Assembly (NCBI GenBank): GCA_036557285.1
Contig: DATBHW010000011.1
Span: forward strand, 96,657 to 160,656
DNA from: Ktedonobacterales bacterium
GTDB taxonomy: Bacteria; Chloroflexota; Ktedonobacteria; Ktedonobacterales; DATBGS01
Length of the DNA stretch: 64,000 bases
Reading direction: 5' to 3'
Position numbers and translations under genes: made by a program. This document shows positions 1 to 8,541 of this stretch, in pieces (positions within the stretch are counted from its first letter, which is position 1; each line of letters opens with the position of its first letter). The notes under the pieces were generated by a model. That model was not told the origin of the DNA and searched no databases. It saw only the letters and a list, made by a program, of their open reading frames with translations.

Positions 1-456
1 CGCGTCCGTAATGGCCTGTTCGATGTCCTGATCTGGCAACGAGTCGACATTTCCTGAGTCGGTGGATTTATAGCTGACTTTGGTGTCGTGGCTTGTCCCC
101 TGGTCGCCTGTCACCTGGATCGCCACCGTGTTCATATGATAGTCGTTGGCTTGAGAGGCCAGGATTTTTCGAGAGTCAGGTTTCATGAATTGCTGGTCGC
201 CCCATTTGCGCAGCCAGACATCACGAAAACCCTGGAAGGAAATGGCCGCGCCTGGCGCGCTTGTTCCAGCCTGGGGATGCAATTTTGCCAGGAAAAACGA
301 GGCGTTCGTCAGCCAGCCCGACCCCAGAAAAAAGATCAACCCAAGGGCAATTACCGCGATAGTGACGTTCACCAGACCGCTCAGCCGACTGCGGGGTCGG
401 CTTGGTGGCGGGATCAGGTGTTGGGCGGTTGGCGATGGGTTGGGCAAGATAGGCAT
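1..456 (-). CDS. Membrane-anchored extracellular protein, 3' end cut off by the window edge
   Basis: The 152 codons present start at an ATG preceded by GGAGG eleven bases upstream and stay open to the window edge, so the C-terminus is missing. A short polar N-terminus is followed by one hydrophobic segment (about residues 25-50, containing the VIALGLIFFLGSGWL stretch), consistent with a signal anchor and an exported remainder. The exported part begins with a segment containing FQGFRDVW that resembles the start of TIM-barrel glycoside hydrolases, but this is only an impression and too little is present for a family call. It lies 37 bases downstream of the recombinase-like gene on the same strand and could be co-transcribed with it. 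Confidence 0.6.
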   Translation of the reverse strand, partial: MPILPNPSPTAQHLIPPPSRPRSRLSGLVNVTIAVIALGLIFFLGSGWLTNASFFLAKLHPQAGTSAPGAAISFQGFRDVWLRKWGDQQFMKPDSRKILASQANDYHMNTVAIQVTGDQGTSHDTKVSYKSTDSGNVDSLPDQDIEQAITDA

Positions 457-493
457 CGTGGCGTAGTCCTCCACTCTTTGCGGATCACTGGTT

Positions 494-1525
494 TCAAGCG
501 CTGGCAATGAGCTTGCGATATTTTTCTGATGCTTCTTTCCAGGCTTCTTCAGATAGCCCCAGTTTCTCGCGCAGGATGTCCAGGGGCATGCCTTCCTGAA
601 GCTGACGCACCGCGTAGGTATCGCGCAGAAGCTGGAGCGTGACGCGCTTCTGAATGCGCGCCTTGCGTACTGCCCGCGCCAGAATATAGTTCAGGTTGCG
701 GTCGGTGCAGTCGAAGACTTTGCCTTGAGGTCGGTATTTAGTCAGATAGCGTTGAAAAGCCTCGGTGAACTCAGCAGGCAAGGTCAGGCGTCGTTGTTTG
801 CGCTGTTTGATCTGATCGGTAAACTGTACAGAGACGGCTGGATGCGCCGGGTCGCTGAGGTCGAAGTGGCTTAGCTGCAAGGCCATCACTTCTTCTTTCT
901 TCAAGCCAGCGTGCAGCAGCAGCATGACCAGAGACTGGCTGCGGCTATCTTCGGCGGCAGCGGTTTCAAGCCGCTCGATCTCCTCCTCGTAAAGCATCTC
1001 AGGCAGCGGGGGCAATGGCCGCGTGAGGACGATGCCAGCAGCAGCGTTTTCCGGCAGGATGCGCTCGCTGGCAAGCCAGCCAAAGAAGTTCTTGAGGAAG
1101 GTTGCCCGCCGCGCCATTGTTTTAGGGGCAGGCTGCTGGCCGCGCTCCCAACGCAGGTGCATCATCCAGCGGGTCAGGTCGTTGTTGGCAATGCGGCCAA
1201 TGGGCGTCTCATTCCCTAGGTACTCGTTCAGGAGCCGAAGGTCCGAAAGAAAGCAGGTAATCGTATAGCGCGAATGAGCCGTTAGCCGCAGATATTCCTG
1301 GTAGGCCGGAGCGCATTCCGCCAGGCTGCTTTCAGCGGTGGGCGGCACAATTTCAGCGGCAGGCGCGTGGACGATCTTGACTTCTTTGGAGAACAGGCTT
1401 GGTTGCGTGATGAGGGCATCAGCTTCGGCCAGCCCTCCTGGGCGTTGTTCTGTATTGGTAGAAGTGGCGGCCTGGTTTGCCGCGTCATGACGCGGCAGGC
1501 GATTGGGCTGGTCACTGTCGGGCAT
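494..1525 (-). CDS. Degenerate tyrosine recombinase (XerC/D-like), probably catalytically impaired
   Basis: This 343-residue protein has the two-part layout of phage-type integrases: a SAM-like core-binding domain (about residues 75-160, EYLRLTAHSRYT onward) and a C-terminal catalytic fold. The fold is recognisable but the catalytic residues are poor. Box I reads HAGLKKEEVMAL, with Lys where the first catalytic Arg belongs. The HxxR box reads QLLRDTY, so the Arg stays but the His is lost. The next His/Trp position is Leu or Ala, and the C-terminal Tyr (EKYRKL) remains. The start chosen is the ATG preceded by GGAG nine bases upstream; earlier in-frame ATGs lie in or next to a hairpin. It could be a DNA-binding relic or a repurposed recombinase. 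Confidence 0.7.
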   Translation of the reverse strand: MPDSDQPNRLPRHDAANQAATSTNTEQRPGGLAEADALITQPSLFSKEVKIVHAPAAEIVPPTAESSLAECAPAYQEYLRLTAHSRYTITCFLSDLRLLNEYLGNETPIGRIANNDLTRWMMHLRWERGQQPAPKTMARRATFLKNFFGWLASERILPENAAAGIVLTRPLPPLPEMLYEEEIERLETAAAEDSRSQSLVMLLLHAGLKKEEVMALQLSHFDLSDPAHPAVSVQFTDQIKQRKQRRLTLPAEFTEAFQRYLTKYRPQGKVFDCTDRNLNYILARAVRKARIQKRVTLQLLRDTYAVRQLQEGMPLDILREKLGLSEEAWKEASEKYRKLIASA

Positions 1526-1555
1526 AATGCTGGTCTCCATCGTTCTCTGAGCGGC

Positions 1556-1595
1556 ATGCACATCGGCGCAGTGGCATCACTGCGCCGATGTGCAT
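1556..1595. repeat. Perfect 18-bp inverted repeat with 4-base loop in the leader of the recombinase gene
   Basis: Bases 1556-1573 are the exact reverse complement of 1578-1595, with loop GCAT. The stem core is ATCGGCGCAGTG. On the minus strand it sits about 30 bases upstream of the chosen start of the recombinase-like gene. It has no T-tract in the direction away from the gene. It may be an operator, a transcript hairpin or a recombination-site relic. Confidence 0.75.
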
Positions 1596-1652
1596 TATAG
1601 CAGACTGTGCCATCAATCACCCAGTTTGGAGGGGCATTCTAGGACCAGCGGG

Positions 1653-3881
1653 CTAGGCCCTGTTGATAGTGATCTCTGCCATCCCCTGGCTGTAAGATAA
1701 AATCTGGCGAGCGCCGTCCTGCTGCTGCGTCTCACCGGTGACGCCGTTGAGCAGGTTATTAGCTGTGACCACCAGGGTATTTATATCGCCCTCGCTGAAG
1801 GCGCTCGCGTCGGTGGCTTGAGCGATCTTCTGGGCGATTGGCTGGATGATCTTAATCGCTGCGGCGATATTGGCGCCAGCATTCTTAATCTTATCAAACA
1901 GATTCAGGAGGGTCGAAGCGCCGCTGGCTTTGGCGGCAAGACAGGAGTGCTGCATGGTGAACGCGAGATAGGATTTGACATTTGCTGGGCCGGTGCAATC
2001 ACTGGCATTGATGGTTGCATCTGCGCCCAGGCCGAAGCCATCATCTCCCTTGAAGGCGCCGGTCTGCCCATCCTGATTCCAGTCCTTTTGCCCAACTTTG
2101 CCAGCGATGAGGTTCAGAATATACTCTGCCGCTACCGTTCTATCGTAGAGTGTACCTGCATTTTTGAGCTGATTCGCCAGTTGATTCAGCAAGGTCGCGT
2201 CTACGCCCAGCCCGGTATCCAGGGCTGTGTTATTGCCTGGGAAGAGGGGACCCTTGTTGGGGAAGGCCGTCACCTGGTGGCGAATATGAAGCAAGACTTC
2301 TTTCAGGATTTTCCCAAGATAGGCGACGTTTTTGGATGGGCTGGCAGGTGGGGCCGAGGCTTCGGTCTGCTCCTGAGTGATCTGGAATGTCAGGTCTGTT
2401 GATAACCTGGTCAGGTCTTTCACTCCCAGGAGGTTGCTCCCCTTTGCTACGTTCAGGGTTGCGCTCCCATCTGTCTGGACCTGGACCGGCCCCAGCAGGG
2501 TACAGGCTGCGCTTCCAGAATCGCAGAGCCAGGCAAAATAGGTTGAGCCAGCCGCCGGTTTTTGTAAGCCGGTAAAGGCTGCTTTCAGAGTATTGGCGGG
2601 GTGCTGGAAGTCGTTCGCATCGCTGTCGGAGAATGTGACCGTTCCTACGCTGCCGGTGAGAGGAGGTGTATTCGTCTGAGTGTTCGTTTTATTGCCCAGC
2701 GCAACGAGCAGGATGCCACTGCCAATGATGATAAGCAGCAGGATGGTTCCTATTACGGCGTAGCGGCCAAGATGGTTTGCTGGTTTGCGTCGTGATCGGT
2801 CCATGCCTGGCGGCGCTATCCCTGGAGCCACAGGCCGCGCTCCCGCTGGCCCTTGACCAACAAACCCTGCTGGCGGCTGCCCGGCGTTACCGAGGTTGCC
2901 AGCCTGCCACGCTGGCGTGCCTGGTTCATCAGCCTGTCTGGTTGCCACTGTGCCGATGTTAGTCTGGTTTGCTGGCTGCGCTGGATTGGCGACGGTTGCC
3001 AGGGCGTCTTGTGTCCCTGCTGCCTCCCCGATGTTAATGCGTATGGGGGGCTGGTTCACCGCCGACGCGATAGCAGCGCCCATCGCGCCTGCGGTGCGGA
3101 AGCGTTCATCGGGTTTTTTTGCCATGCCGACCAGCGCCACCTGCGCGAGCGCGTTCGATACCGCCGGATTGGTCTCCTCGATGGGCGGCGGCGGCGTCAT
3201 AATGTGCTGCATAATGATGCCCACCGGGGTATCGGCATCGAAGGGCAGCTTCCCGGCCAGCATTTCATAGAGCATGACGCTGAGCGAGTAGACATCGCTG
3301 CGGGCGTCCATTGCCTGGCCCTGGCCCTGCTCAGGTGACATATAGTGCGGTGTGCCGATGACCAGGCCGCTGGCGGTCAGGCCAGAGACGCCGCTGATCT
3401 TGGCAAGACCAAAATCCGTGAGGACCGCATCACCCTGCCGATTAATAATGACATTGGCTGGCTTGATGTCTCGGTGCAGCATGCCTTGCTTGTGGGCGTA
3501 ATCAACCGCTGCGCAGAGCTGCTGGAAGAGGCGCACCACTTCATCAGGCGGTACGATATGGCCGGAGCGGTGGTAGCGCGTCATACGCTGCGCCAGGGTT
3601 TCACCTTCAACGTATTCCATGACCATATAGGGCTTGTCGCCCTCAATATCGAAATCAAAGACCTGCACGATATGAGGGTGACGCAGCCGGGCTACGGCCA
3701 TCGCTTCGTTTTGGAAGCGCGCGATGAATTCGGGATCAGTTTCACTATTGGTGAGCAAGACTTTAATGGCGACATAGCGTTGGAGTTGCGGATGGAAGGC
3801 TTTATAGACTTCACCCATGCCCCCACGCCCTAATCGGCTGATGAGTTCATATTTGCCGATGCGATTTGGCGATGCTTGCAT
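1653..3881 (-). CDS. Transmembrane Ser/Thr protein kinase (Hanks type) with an extracytoplasmic domain
   Basis: This 742-residue protein has an N-terminal kinase domain (about residues 8-270) with an intact glycine loop (GRGGMGEV), VAIK lysine, HRDIKPAN catalytic loop, TDFG and a SPE motif, so it should be active. A Pro/Ala/Gly-rich linker leads to one membrane helix near residue 380 (IGTILLLIIIGSGILLV). About 340 residues outside the membrane follow and I do not recognise them. The architecture is that of PknB-type sensor kinases, with the outer region as likely sensor. An in-frame GTG seven codons upstream exists, but the ATG has a purine-rich GAAGGAAGGGAA ribosome-binding stretch just ahead of it and is preferred. 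It is the last gene before a 270-base gap from the respiratory operon. Confidence 0.9.
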   Translation of the reverse strand: MQASPNRIGKYELISRLGRGGMGEVYKAFHPQLQRYVAIKVLLTNSETDPEFIARFQNEAMAVARLRHPHIVQVFDFDIEGDKPYMVMEYVEGETLAQRMTRYHRSGHIVPPDEVVRLFQQLCAAVDYAHKQGMLHRDIKPANVIINRQGDAVLTDFGLAKISGVSGLTASGLVIGTPHYMSPEQGQGQAMDARSDVYSLSVMLYEMLAGKLPFDADTPVGIIMQHIMTPPPPIEETNPAVSNALAQVALVGMAKKPDERFRTAGAMGAAIASAVNQPPIRINIGEAAGTQDALATVANPAQPANQTNIGTVATRQADEPGTPAWQAGNLGNAGQPPAGFVGQGPAGARPVAPGIAPPGMDRSRRKPANHLGRYAVIGTILLLIIIGSGILLVALGNKTNTQTNTPPLTGSVGTVTFSDSDANDFQHPANTLKAAFTGLQKPAAGSTYFAWLCDSGSAACTLLGPVQVQTDGSATLNVAKGSNLLGVKDLTRLSTDLTFQITQEQTEASAPPASPSKNVAYLGKILKEVLLHIRHQVTAFPNKGPLFPGNNTALDTGLGVDATLLNQLANQLKNAGTLYDRTVAAEYILNLIAGKVGQKDWNQDGQTGAFKGDDGFGLGADATINASDCTGPANVKSYLAFTMQHSCLAAKASGASTLLNLFDKIKNAGANIAAAIKIIQPIAQKIAQATDASAFSEGDINTLVVTANNLLNGVTGETQQQDGARQILSYSQGMAEITINRA

Positions 3882-4150
3882 ACGTTCCCTTCCTTCTCCC
3901 ACCAGGCTGAGTGGGTTCCCCAGAATGATGTGTATCTGATAATGCCAGAATGGGCTGATCGCTGATGCACATTGTACTCTTTCTGCGATCAGGCGTCGCG
4001 GGTCTCTCTCACCCTAAGTATCGCCTGTTTAGCCCGGGCAACGCATCGGCAATATACTGTATTTTTGCGCGCTGTTGTAGCCCCGCCGAGATGGCGCTGC
4101 GCGTGGAGGCGGTGTCAGCTATGGCGAAAGGCAAGGCGTGTTGTGCCGGG

Positions 4151-5056
4151 CTATGGCGCTGGCCGGAACCCGTATTGTTTCCAGATGGTCTGGCTTTGGG
4201 GGGAGCGCATGAAATCAATAAACTGCTGGGAGAGGCCGGGGTTGGCGGCATGGCTTGCGAGGGCTGCCAGCATAGCAACAGGTGGATTGAAGGACGCCGG
4301 GATGGAAAGTTCACGGAGCGCGCTTGCTCCGTGCTGTCGCTCGACTGTGAGGTAGTTGGTGTGGTACACAATGGCAAAATCGCCTGCGGAGGGAGACCTG
4401 GCTATCGCCTGCGCGGCGGCTGGCCCATCGGTATAATTATTGATGAGGTTTCCGTACACACGGGCGGAGTATTGCTGGCCGAAGGCCGGATTGAGGATCA
4501 TGCTTTCGAGCGTCCCTTGAATGTGTCGGTTGAGGCCGTCCAGACTGGAGATGCCAAGATAGCGCAGCCCTGGCCTGGCAAGGTCTTGCAGGGTATGAAT
4601 GTTGCCAGGGTTGGCCGGTGGAAGCACGACGCTCAGATCATCGGTTGCCAGCGTTGTCCCTACACTTTGCGTGAATCCAATAGCGCGGGCATCAAGCATC
4701 GTCTGGAGGTCATCGGTGATAAGCAGATCGACATCGGCCAGCGTATTGACGGTAATAGCGTTCACCTGGGCGGTGGAGAAATTAAAAACGTAGGGGATCG
4801 TGAGGCCGCGTGATGTAAAGAAGGCGTCTGCCAGGGCTGGCAACACCAGTTGGAGAGTTGGACTGGCGAAGATAATGAGTCCGCCTTGTTGGACGATATG
4901 CTGGGTGCTGGTATTGCCCTGTGTGCTGCCCGGCCCCCAGGCTGCGCCGCTATTGCCGCCGCAGGCCGCCAGCGCCAGCAGGGGGATGAGCAGGATGGTT
5001 AGCTGAAGATGACGCCTGGGCATCCGCTGGGTTCTTTCTTCTATTGGGTTCTTCAT
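4151..5056 (-). CDS. ModA-like extracellular solute-binding lipoprotein
   Basis: The 301-residue product has a signal peptide ending in a lipobox (LLALAACGG, Cys32), so it is probably a lipoprotein outside the cytoplasmic membrane. The mature part follows the ModA/type 2 periplasmic-binding layout: a FASPTLQLVLPALADAF segment after the N-terminus, a DVDLLITDD segment typical of oxyanion binders, and a C-terminal FIDFMRSPQSQTIWKQYGF stretch. No matching permease or ATPase of the Mod type is nearby. It begins 32 bases after the end of a CydA-like gene and is the last gene of that unit, so its role may relate to the respiratory complex or to capture of an anion. The ligand cannot be named. A second ATG (residue 12) is an alternative start. 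Confidence 0.75.
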   Translation of the reverse strand: MKNPIEERTQRMPRRHLQLTILLIPLLALAACGGNSGAAWGPGSTQGNTSTQHIVQQGGLIIFASPTLQLVLPALADAFFTSRGLTIPYVFNFSTAQVNAITVNTLADVDLLITDDLQTMLDARAIGFTQSVGTTLATDDLSVVLPPANPGNIHTLQDLARPGLRYLGISSLDGLNRHIQGTLESMILNPAFGQQYSARVYGNLINNYTDGPAAAQAIARSPSAGDFAIVYHTNYLTVERQHGASALRELSIPASFNPPVAMLAALASHAANPGLSQQFIDFMRSPQSQTIWKQYGFRPAP

Positions 5057-5088
5057 AAGATAGGTTGTGCATATCCTGTTGCGAAGAT

Positions 5089-6396
5089 CTAAGGTATGTT
5101 GTGAATATCGCGTGCTGGCGGCGCGTATTCGTTAGATGGGGTCATATCGGGACTTTGTGGCTGAATATACATCCGCCCGTAAATCAAGAAGGGGCGTCGT
5201 GACTCTTCGCGGATTAACCCCATATCAAACATCATGCCAACGACCACGAAGCCTAGAATCAGGAGGATGATATGGGGTAAGATGCCCCGCGCGCCCCACT
5301 TCAACCCTGATTGGATCGATCCCAGATAAGCGCCAAACATGAGGAAGCCGCTGAGCGTGAGGCCCGCCAGGGAAACATATTTCCAGGGATTCATCAGCCC
5401 TAATTGCCCCAGAAAGCTCAGATCGAGACCCAGCACGTTAGGACTCCAATGGGAGGGCAGGCAGAGCCAGCCACCAAAGAAGAGGAGTAAGATCATCAGC
5501 AGGGTAGCCGCTCGCGCGTGCCTTGCTCTGGCTTTTCGCATCTGGGCGCTGATGTAGAGGGCGCTGAAGAAGAAGAGCGCGGTTAGCAAGATGACCTGGA
5601 TCAAGAAGAGAAAAGAACGCTCTCCGCCACCCATGATGCGATAGAAGGCGCTGGGGGCGTGGTCACGGATCAATTGAGCATACTGCCAGCCGATGAAGGG
5701 TTGCAGCATCATCAGACCAATGCCAAACAGCAGGCCCAGCCCGCCAACAAAGTCCCAATATGCCTTGTCGTCCAGGGAGCGAGCGCGAAGAAAGCGCCAG
5801 GCAGCATACGCGCCGATGAGAAACCCTGCATACGAAATGTTGCCGACAACGCGGTGAAAATCGAGGACAATATCGGTGGGATTGAAGATGACTGATTGCA
5901 GGCTGTTTGGCTCTGTAGGCGTGAGCATGTAGGAGGCGACAATATCCACCATGAACTGCTGCGCCCAGGCGACAAACATGAGCAGGTAGCCAATGGAGAG
6001 ATGCAGTGCGCGATAGCCTTTGAGGGTGTCCCAGGTGTAGTACCAGGTATAGAGGTACAGAATATACAGGATGAACGACGCCGCCTCCATGACGAACGGC
6101 CAGAATGTAATGCGAAAGAGAGTTGTCCAGAAGAGCGGCCAGAGCATCACTAACACCAGCACGAACATGATGGCAATGAAGCTGCCGGGCGCGAAGGTGA
6201 TAACCTGCACTCTGGCAATGCCGTGGGCAAACCGATCCCAGCGTTTATCGCCGGTGAAATAATAGACGCTCTCAGTAGTCACGGCGATAAAGATGAGGCC
6301 GGTGAGTGCGGCGGCAATCAGAATGTGCGATTCAGCAATGATGGCAATCACTAGCTGGCTTCCCCAGAAGGAGAAGATCGTATCTGCAAGGACCAT
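5089..6396 (-). CDS. CydA-like membrane subunit (cytochrome bd subunit I family), first of two paralogues
   Basis: The 435-residue protein is almost entirely transmembrane helices. Aligned by eye with E. coli CydA, the His19 equivalent is kept (ESHILIAAALTG), as are the Glu99 equivalent (FVMEAASF) and the His186 equivalent (DFHRVVGNISYAGF). The Glu107 position is not acidic. The long quinol loop and the GRQPW motif are absent, and I see no Met at the Met393 position. This resembles the bd-superfamily members thought not to reduce oxygen. It starts 21 bases after cytochrome b, so it is in the same transcription unit, and it pairs with the paralogue at 8542-9930. Likely role: haem-b-carrying membrane partner of the Rieske/cytochrome b pair (inference). 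Confidence 0.75.
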   Translation of the reverse strand: MVLADTIFSFWGSQLVIAIIAESHILIAAALTGLIFIAVTTESVYYFTGDKRWDRFAHGIARVQVITFAPGSFIAIMFVLVLVMLWPLFWTTLFRITFWPFVMEAASFILYILYLYTWYYTWDTLKGYRALHLSIGYLLMFVAWAQQFMVDIVASYMLTPTEPNSLQSVIFNPTDIVLDFHRVVGNISYAGFLIGAYAAWRFLRARSLDDKAYWDFVGGLGLLFGIGLMMLQPFIGWQYAQLIRDHAPSAFYRIMGGGERSFLFLIQVILLTALFFFSALYISAQMRKARARHARAATLLMILLLFFGGWLCLPSHWSPNVLGLDLSFLGQLGLMNPWKYVSLAGLTLSGFLMFGAYLGSIQSGLKWGARGILPHIILLILGFVVVGMMFDMGLIREESRRPFLIYGRMYIQPQSPDMTPSNEYAPPARDIHNIP

Positions 6397-6417
6397 AGCC
6401 TACCTCCGCGCGGGCAT

Positions 6418-7635
6418 TTACTGGGTTGGGAAGTTTTCGATTCGGTAGATCGCCAGTAGTAGCAAGGTAAAGATGCTGAAGGCCACGATGATGCCGGTAG
6501 CCAGTGCAACCGGGCGCTTGAAGATGTTCATCGCTGGATGGCGATCTACAAAAGGCAGAAGAATCAAGTACATAATGAAGACGCCGAAGATGACCGGCAG
6601 CAGGGGAATCATCCAGGCTGGAAGATAGGGCAGCATCTGGTCGGCGGGAAGCATGAACCATTCTGGCAGGGGTACAAACGTGCTGGTAGCGGCATTGGCA
6701 GGCTCATCCAGAGTAGGAAAAGCGGTGAGGGTGAGCAAGACAATGACCAGGAAGCAGGCAAGTGTGACGATGCCCTCGCGGAGCGAATGCTGCGGGAAGA
6801 AGTAATCGGTGTCGTCTGGAACCTGGCGCTTGCGGCTTTTAGGACTATTGGCCTCTTCCTGAGCTTTGATATGGGAGGTAAACTCATCGCCCTCCATGCT
6901 GAGCGTGTCGGCCAGGTGTTCTCTGCGTCGCTTGCGATAGTTGAGCCAGGAGCCATACTGACCCTGGAGGACGACGAACAGCACATGAACAAAGATGAAG
7001 CCCAGCAGCAGCGAAGGTAAGACCCAGACATGCAGGGCGAAAGTGCGCGTGAGTGACGCAGGATTGATACGATCACTGCCGAGCCAGATTTCCTTGAACC
7101 AGAGGCCGACGATGGGTGTCCAGCCCATGATGTGTTCACCCACCATGAAGGTATAGAAGCCGGTCTGGTCCATACGCAGGCATGCCCCGGTATAGGCGAC
7201 GGCGGTCATCAAGATGAAGAGGAAGACGCCAGCCACCCAGGTCAGTTCGCGTGGGCGTTTGTAGGCGCTGGAAAAATAGGTGCGGGCCATATGCAGGCCG
7301 AGCAGGAAGACAAGCATATAGCCGTTCCAGTAATGGTAGCCGCGCACCCAATTGCCAAAGGGGACGGTATAGTTGATGGCCTGAATGCTGTCATAGGCGT
7401 GTTCCCAGTCAGGGACATAGTAAAAGAGCAGGAAGATGCCGGTGGTGATCTGGGTGATGGTGAGCAGAACGATAGCGCCACCAAGAGTATAGAGCCAGCC
7501 AAAACGCTTGGGTACCGGATCGGAGAGTAAGCGATTAAGGAACTCGCTGAGCGGATAACGCTCATCCAGCCAATCGTAGATGTATTGGCCGCCCCGGCTG
7601 ATGATATTCACCCCTTGGGGACGGAGCGTTTTCAT
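6418..7635 (-). CDS. Cytochrome b of a b6/bc1-type quinol-oxidising complex
   Basis: This 405-residue membrane protein combines the haem-binding half (helices A-D) and the C-terminal quinol-site half in one chain. Haem ligand pairs are visible: HYWNGYMLVFLLGLH (His-His 14 apart) and HVWVLPSLLLGFIFVH (15 apart). The unequal spacing is like cytochrome b6. A charged linker of about 60 residues separates the halves. The quinol-oxidation motif reads PEWF instead of PEWY. It would move electrons from quinol to the Rieske protein encoded just upstream (88 bases) while returning electrons across the membrane through its two haems. Strongly supported as a cytochrome b. The exact acceptor of the complex is unknown, since no cytochrome c1 or f gene is seen. 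Confidence 0.93.
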   Translation of the reverse strand: MKTLRPQGVNIISRGGQYIYDWLDERYPLSEFLNRLLSDPVPKRFGWLYTLGGAIVLLTITQITTGIFLLFYYVPDWEHAYDSIQAINYTVPFGNWVRGYHYWNGYMLVFLLGLHMARTYFSSAYKRPRELTWVAGVFLFILMTAVAYTGACLRMDQTGFYTFMVGEHIMGWTPIVGLWFKEIWLGSDRINPASLTRTFALHVWVLPSLLLGFIFVHVLFVVLQGQYGSWLNYRKRRREHLADTLSMEGDEFTSHIKAQEEANSPKSRKRQVPDDTDYFFPQHSLREGIVTLACFLVIVLLTLTAFPTLDEPANAATSTFVPLPEWFMLPADQMLPYLPAWMIPLLPVIFGVFIMYLILLPFVDRHPAMNIFKRPVALATGIIVAFSIFTLLLLAIYRIENFPTQ

Positions 7636-7723
7636 GAGGAGCCTCCTGATAACACGCTAAATTGGCTAAACGCGTGCTCTCCTCGCTGGCCGACGCGCCA
7701 GCCTGGCGCGGGCATATTGCCAG

Positions 7724-8200
7724 CTAGTCCAGAATGTCGATATACACGTAGAGATCACCATTGACAATTTTGTGCTGGAACTCTCGCAGCGCGTAGGGCG
7801 GCGGCCCCGCGATGACACGACCCAGGCGATCATAGACACCTCCATGACAGGGGCATTTGAAAAGCTGCTGGTATGCCTGCCATTGAACAGGGCAGCCCAT
7901 ATGTGTGCAGCCGTTGTAAAAGGTGAAAAGCTGGTTGCCGCTTTTCAAGACAAAGACGCCGACTGGCCGGGTTGTACTTTGTCCTGAGCCAACAATGGGC
8001 GCGCTGATGGCGAACTCCGCTGGCGTGTTCGGTGGGATGTTCGCAATTGGCCCCACTTTCACCCAGGCGGTTGGCTGTGGGCTAAAGATAGCTCCCAGGA
8101 CATAGCCAGCCACTGGCACGCCCACCAGCAAGGCCAGCGCGCCCTGGACCGCAGCATTACCCGCGATAAAAAGCCGACGCCTTGAGATTTTTTCGGCCAT
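7724..8200 (-). CDS. Rieske [2Fe-2S] protein of the cytochrome b complex
   Basis: The 158-residue protein carries both Rieske cluster boxes, CTHMGC and CPCHGG, with the usual spacing and a GPPP turn after box 2. The N-terminus (MAEKISRRRLFIAG) contains a twin-arginine type motif followed by a hydrophobic stretch (ALALLVGVPVAGYVLGAIF). The folded iron-sulfur protein is therefore probably exported by Tat and stays anchored by this helix. The start chosen is the internal ATG at 8200, which begins the Tat-like signal; a longer in-frame version adds 18 unconvincing residues. The gene lies between a small membrane protein and cytochrome b, all on one strand, and supplies the one-electron acceptor for quinol oxidation. 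Confidence 0.93.
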   Translation of the reverse strand: MAEKISRRRLFIAGNAAVQGALALLVGVPVAGYVLGAIFSPQPTAWVKVGPIANIPPNTPAEFAISAPIVGSGQSTTRPVGVFVLKSGNQLFTFYNGCTHMGCPVQWQAYQQLFKCPCHGGVYDRLGRVIAGPPPYALREFQHKIVNGDLYVYIDILD

Positions 8201-8250
8201 AGTATGCTCACTTCCACCTGGAATCAGAGGCTGGAACAGCCCTGTTGAGG

Positions 8251-8487
8251 TCAACGGTAGGGAATCTTAATAGCAATGAACATGGGAAGGACGGCGGCCA
8301 GGATGCTGAAGACGGTGACAAGCCAGATGAAGCTAAACAGCGAGAAGAGCGCGTAGCGGCGCTTGCGCCAGAGTTTAGGAAGCTGAACAACCATCACCAC
8401 GAGCGGTACCAGGATGAAGACCGAGAGCAACAGGATAACGATGCCCCAGCCTACCCAGGCTTCGGGTTGTATGACGACGTTTGTCAT
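8251..8487 (-). CDS. Small two-helix membrane protein in the respiratory operon
   Basis: The product has 78 residues and two hydrophobic segments (about 13-33 and 47-70) joined by a basic loop (PKLWRKRRY). The start is the ATG preceded by AAGGTG seven bases upstream; a longer in-frame version lacks such a site. I do not recognise a family. It sits between a CydA-like gene and the Rieske gene, 50-55 bases from each, so it is probably a small structural or assembly subunit of the same complex, comparable in position to the small subunits of bd oxidases or b6f. That role is inferred from context only. Confidence 0.7.
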   Translation of the reverse strand: MTNVVIQPEAWVGWGIVILLLSVFILVPLVVMVVQLPKLWRKRRYALFSLFSFIWLVTVFSILAAVLPMFIAIKIPYR

Positions 8488-8541
8488 GCGTATCACCTTC
8501 TTGATGGGATTCGACGCCCGCCTACAAGCTGTAGAACACAT

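Noticed and set aside
88..510. Plus-strand open frame of 140 codons opposite the partial gene at the left edge
   Set aside because: The minus strand has a GGAGG site, a signal-anchor helix and sensible composition; the plus-strand product is basic and repetitive with no motif.
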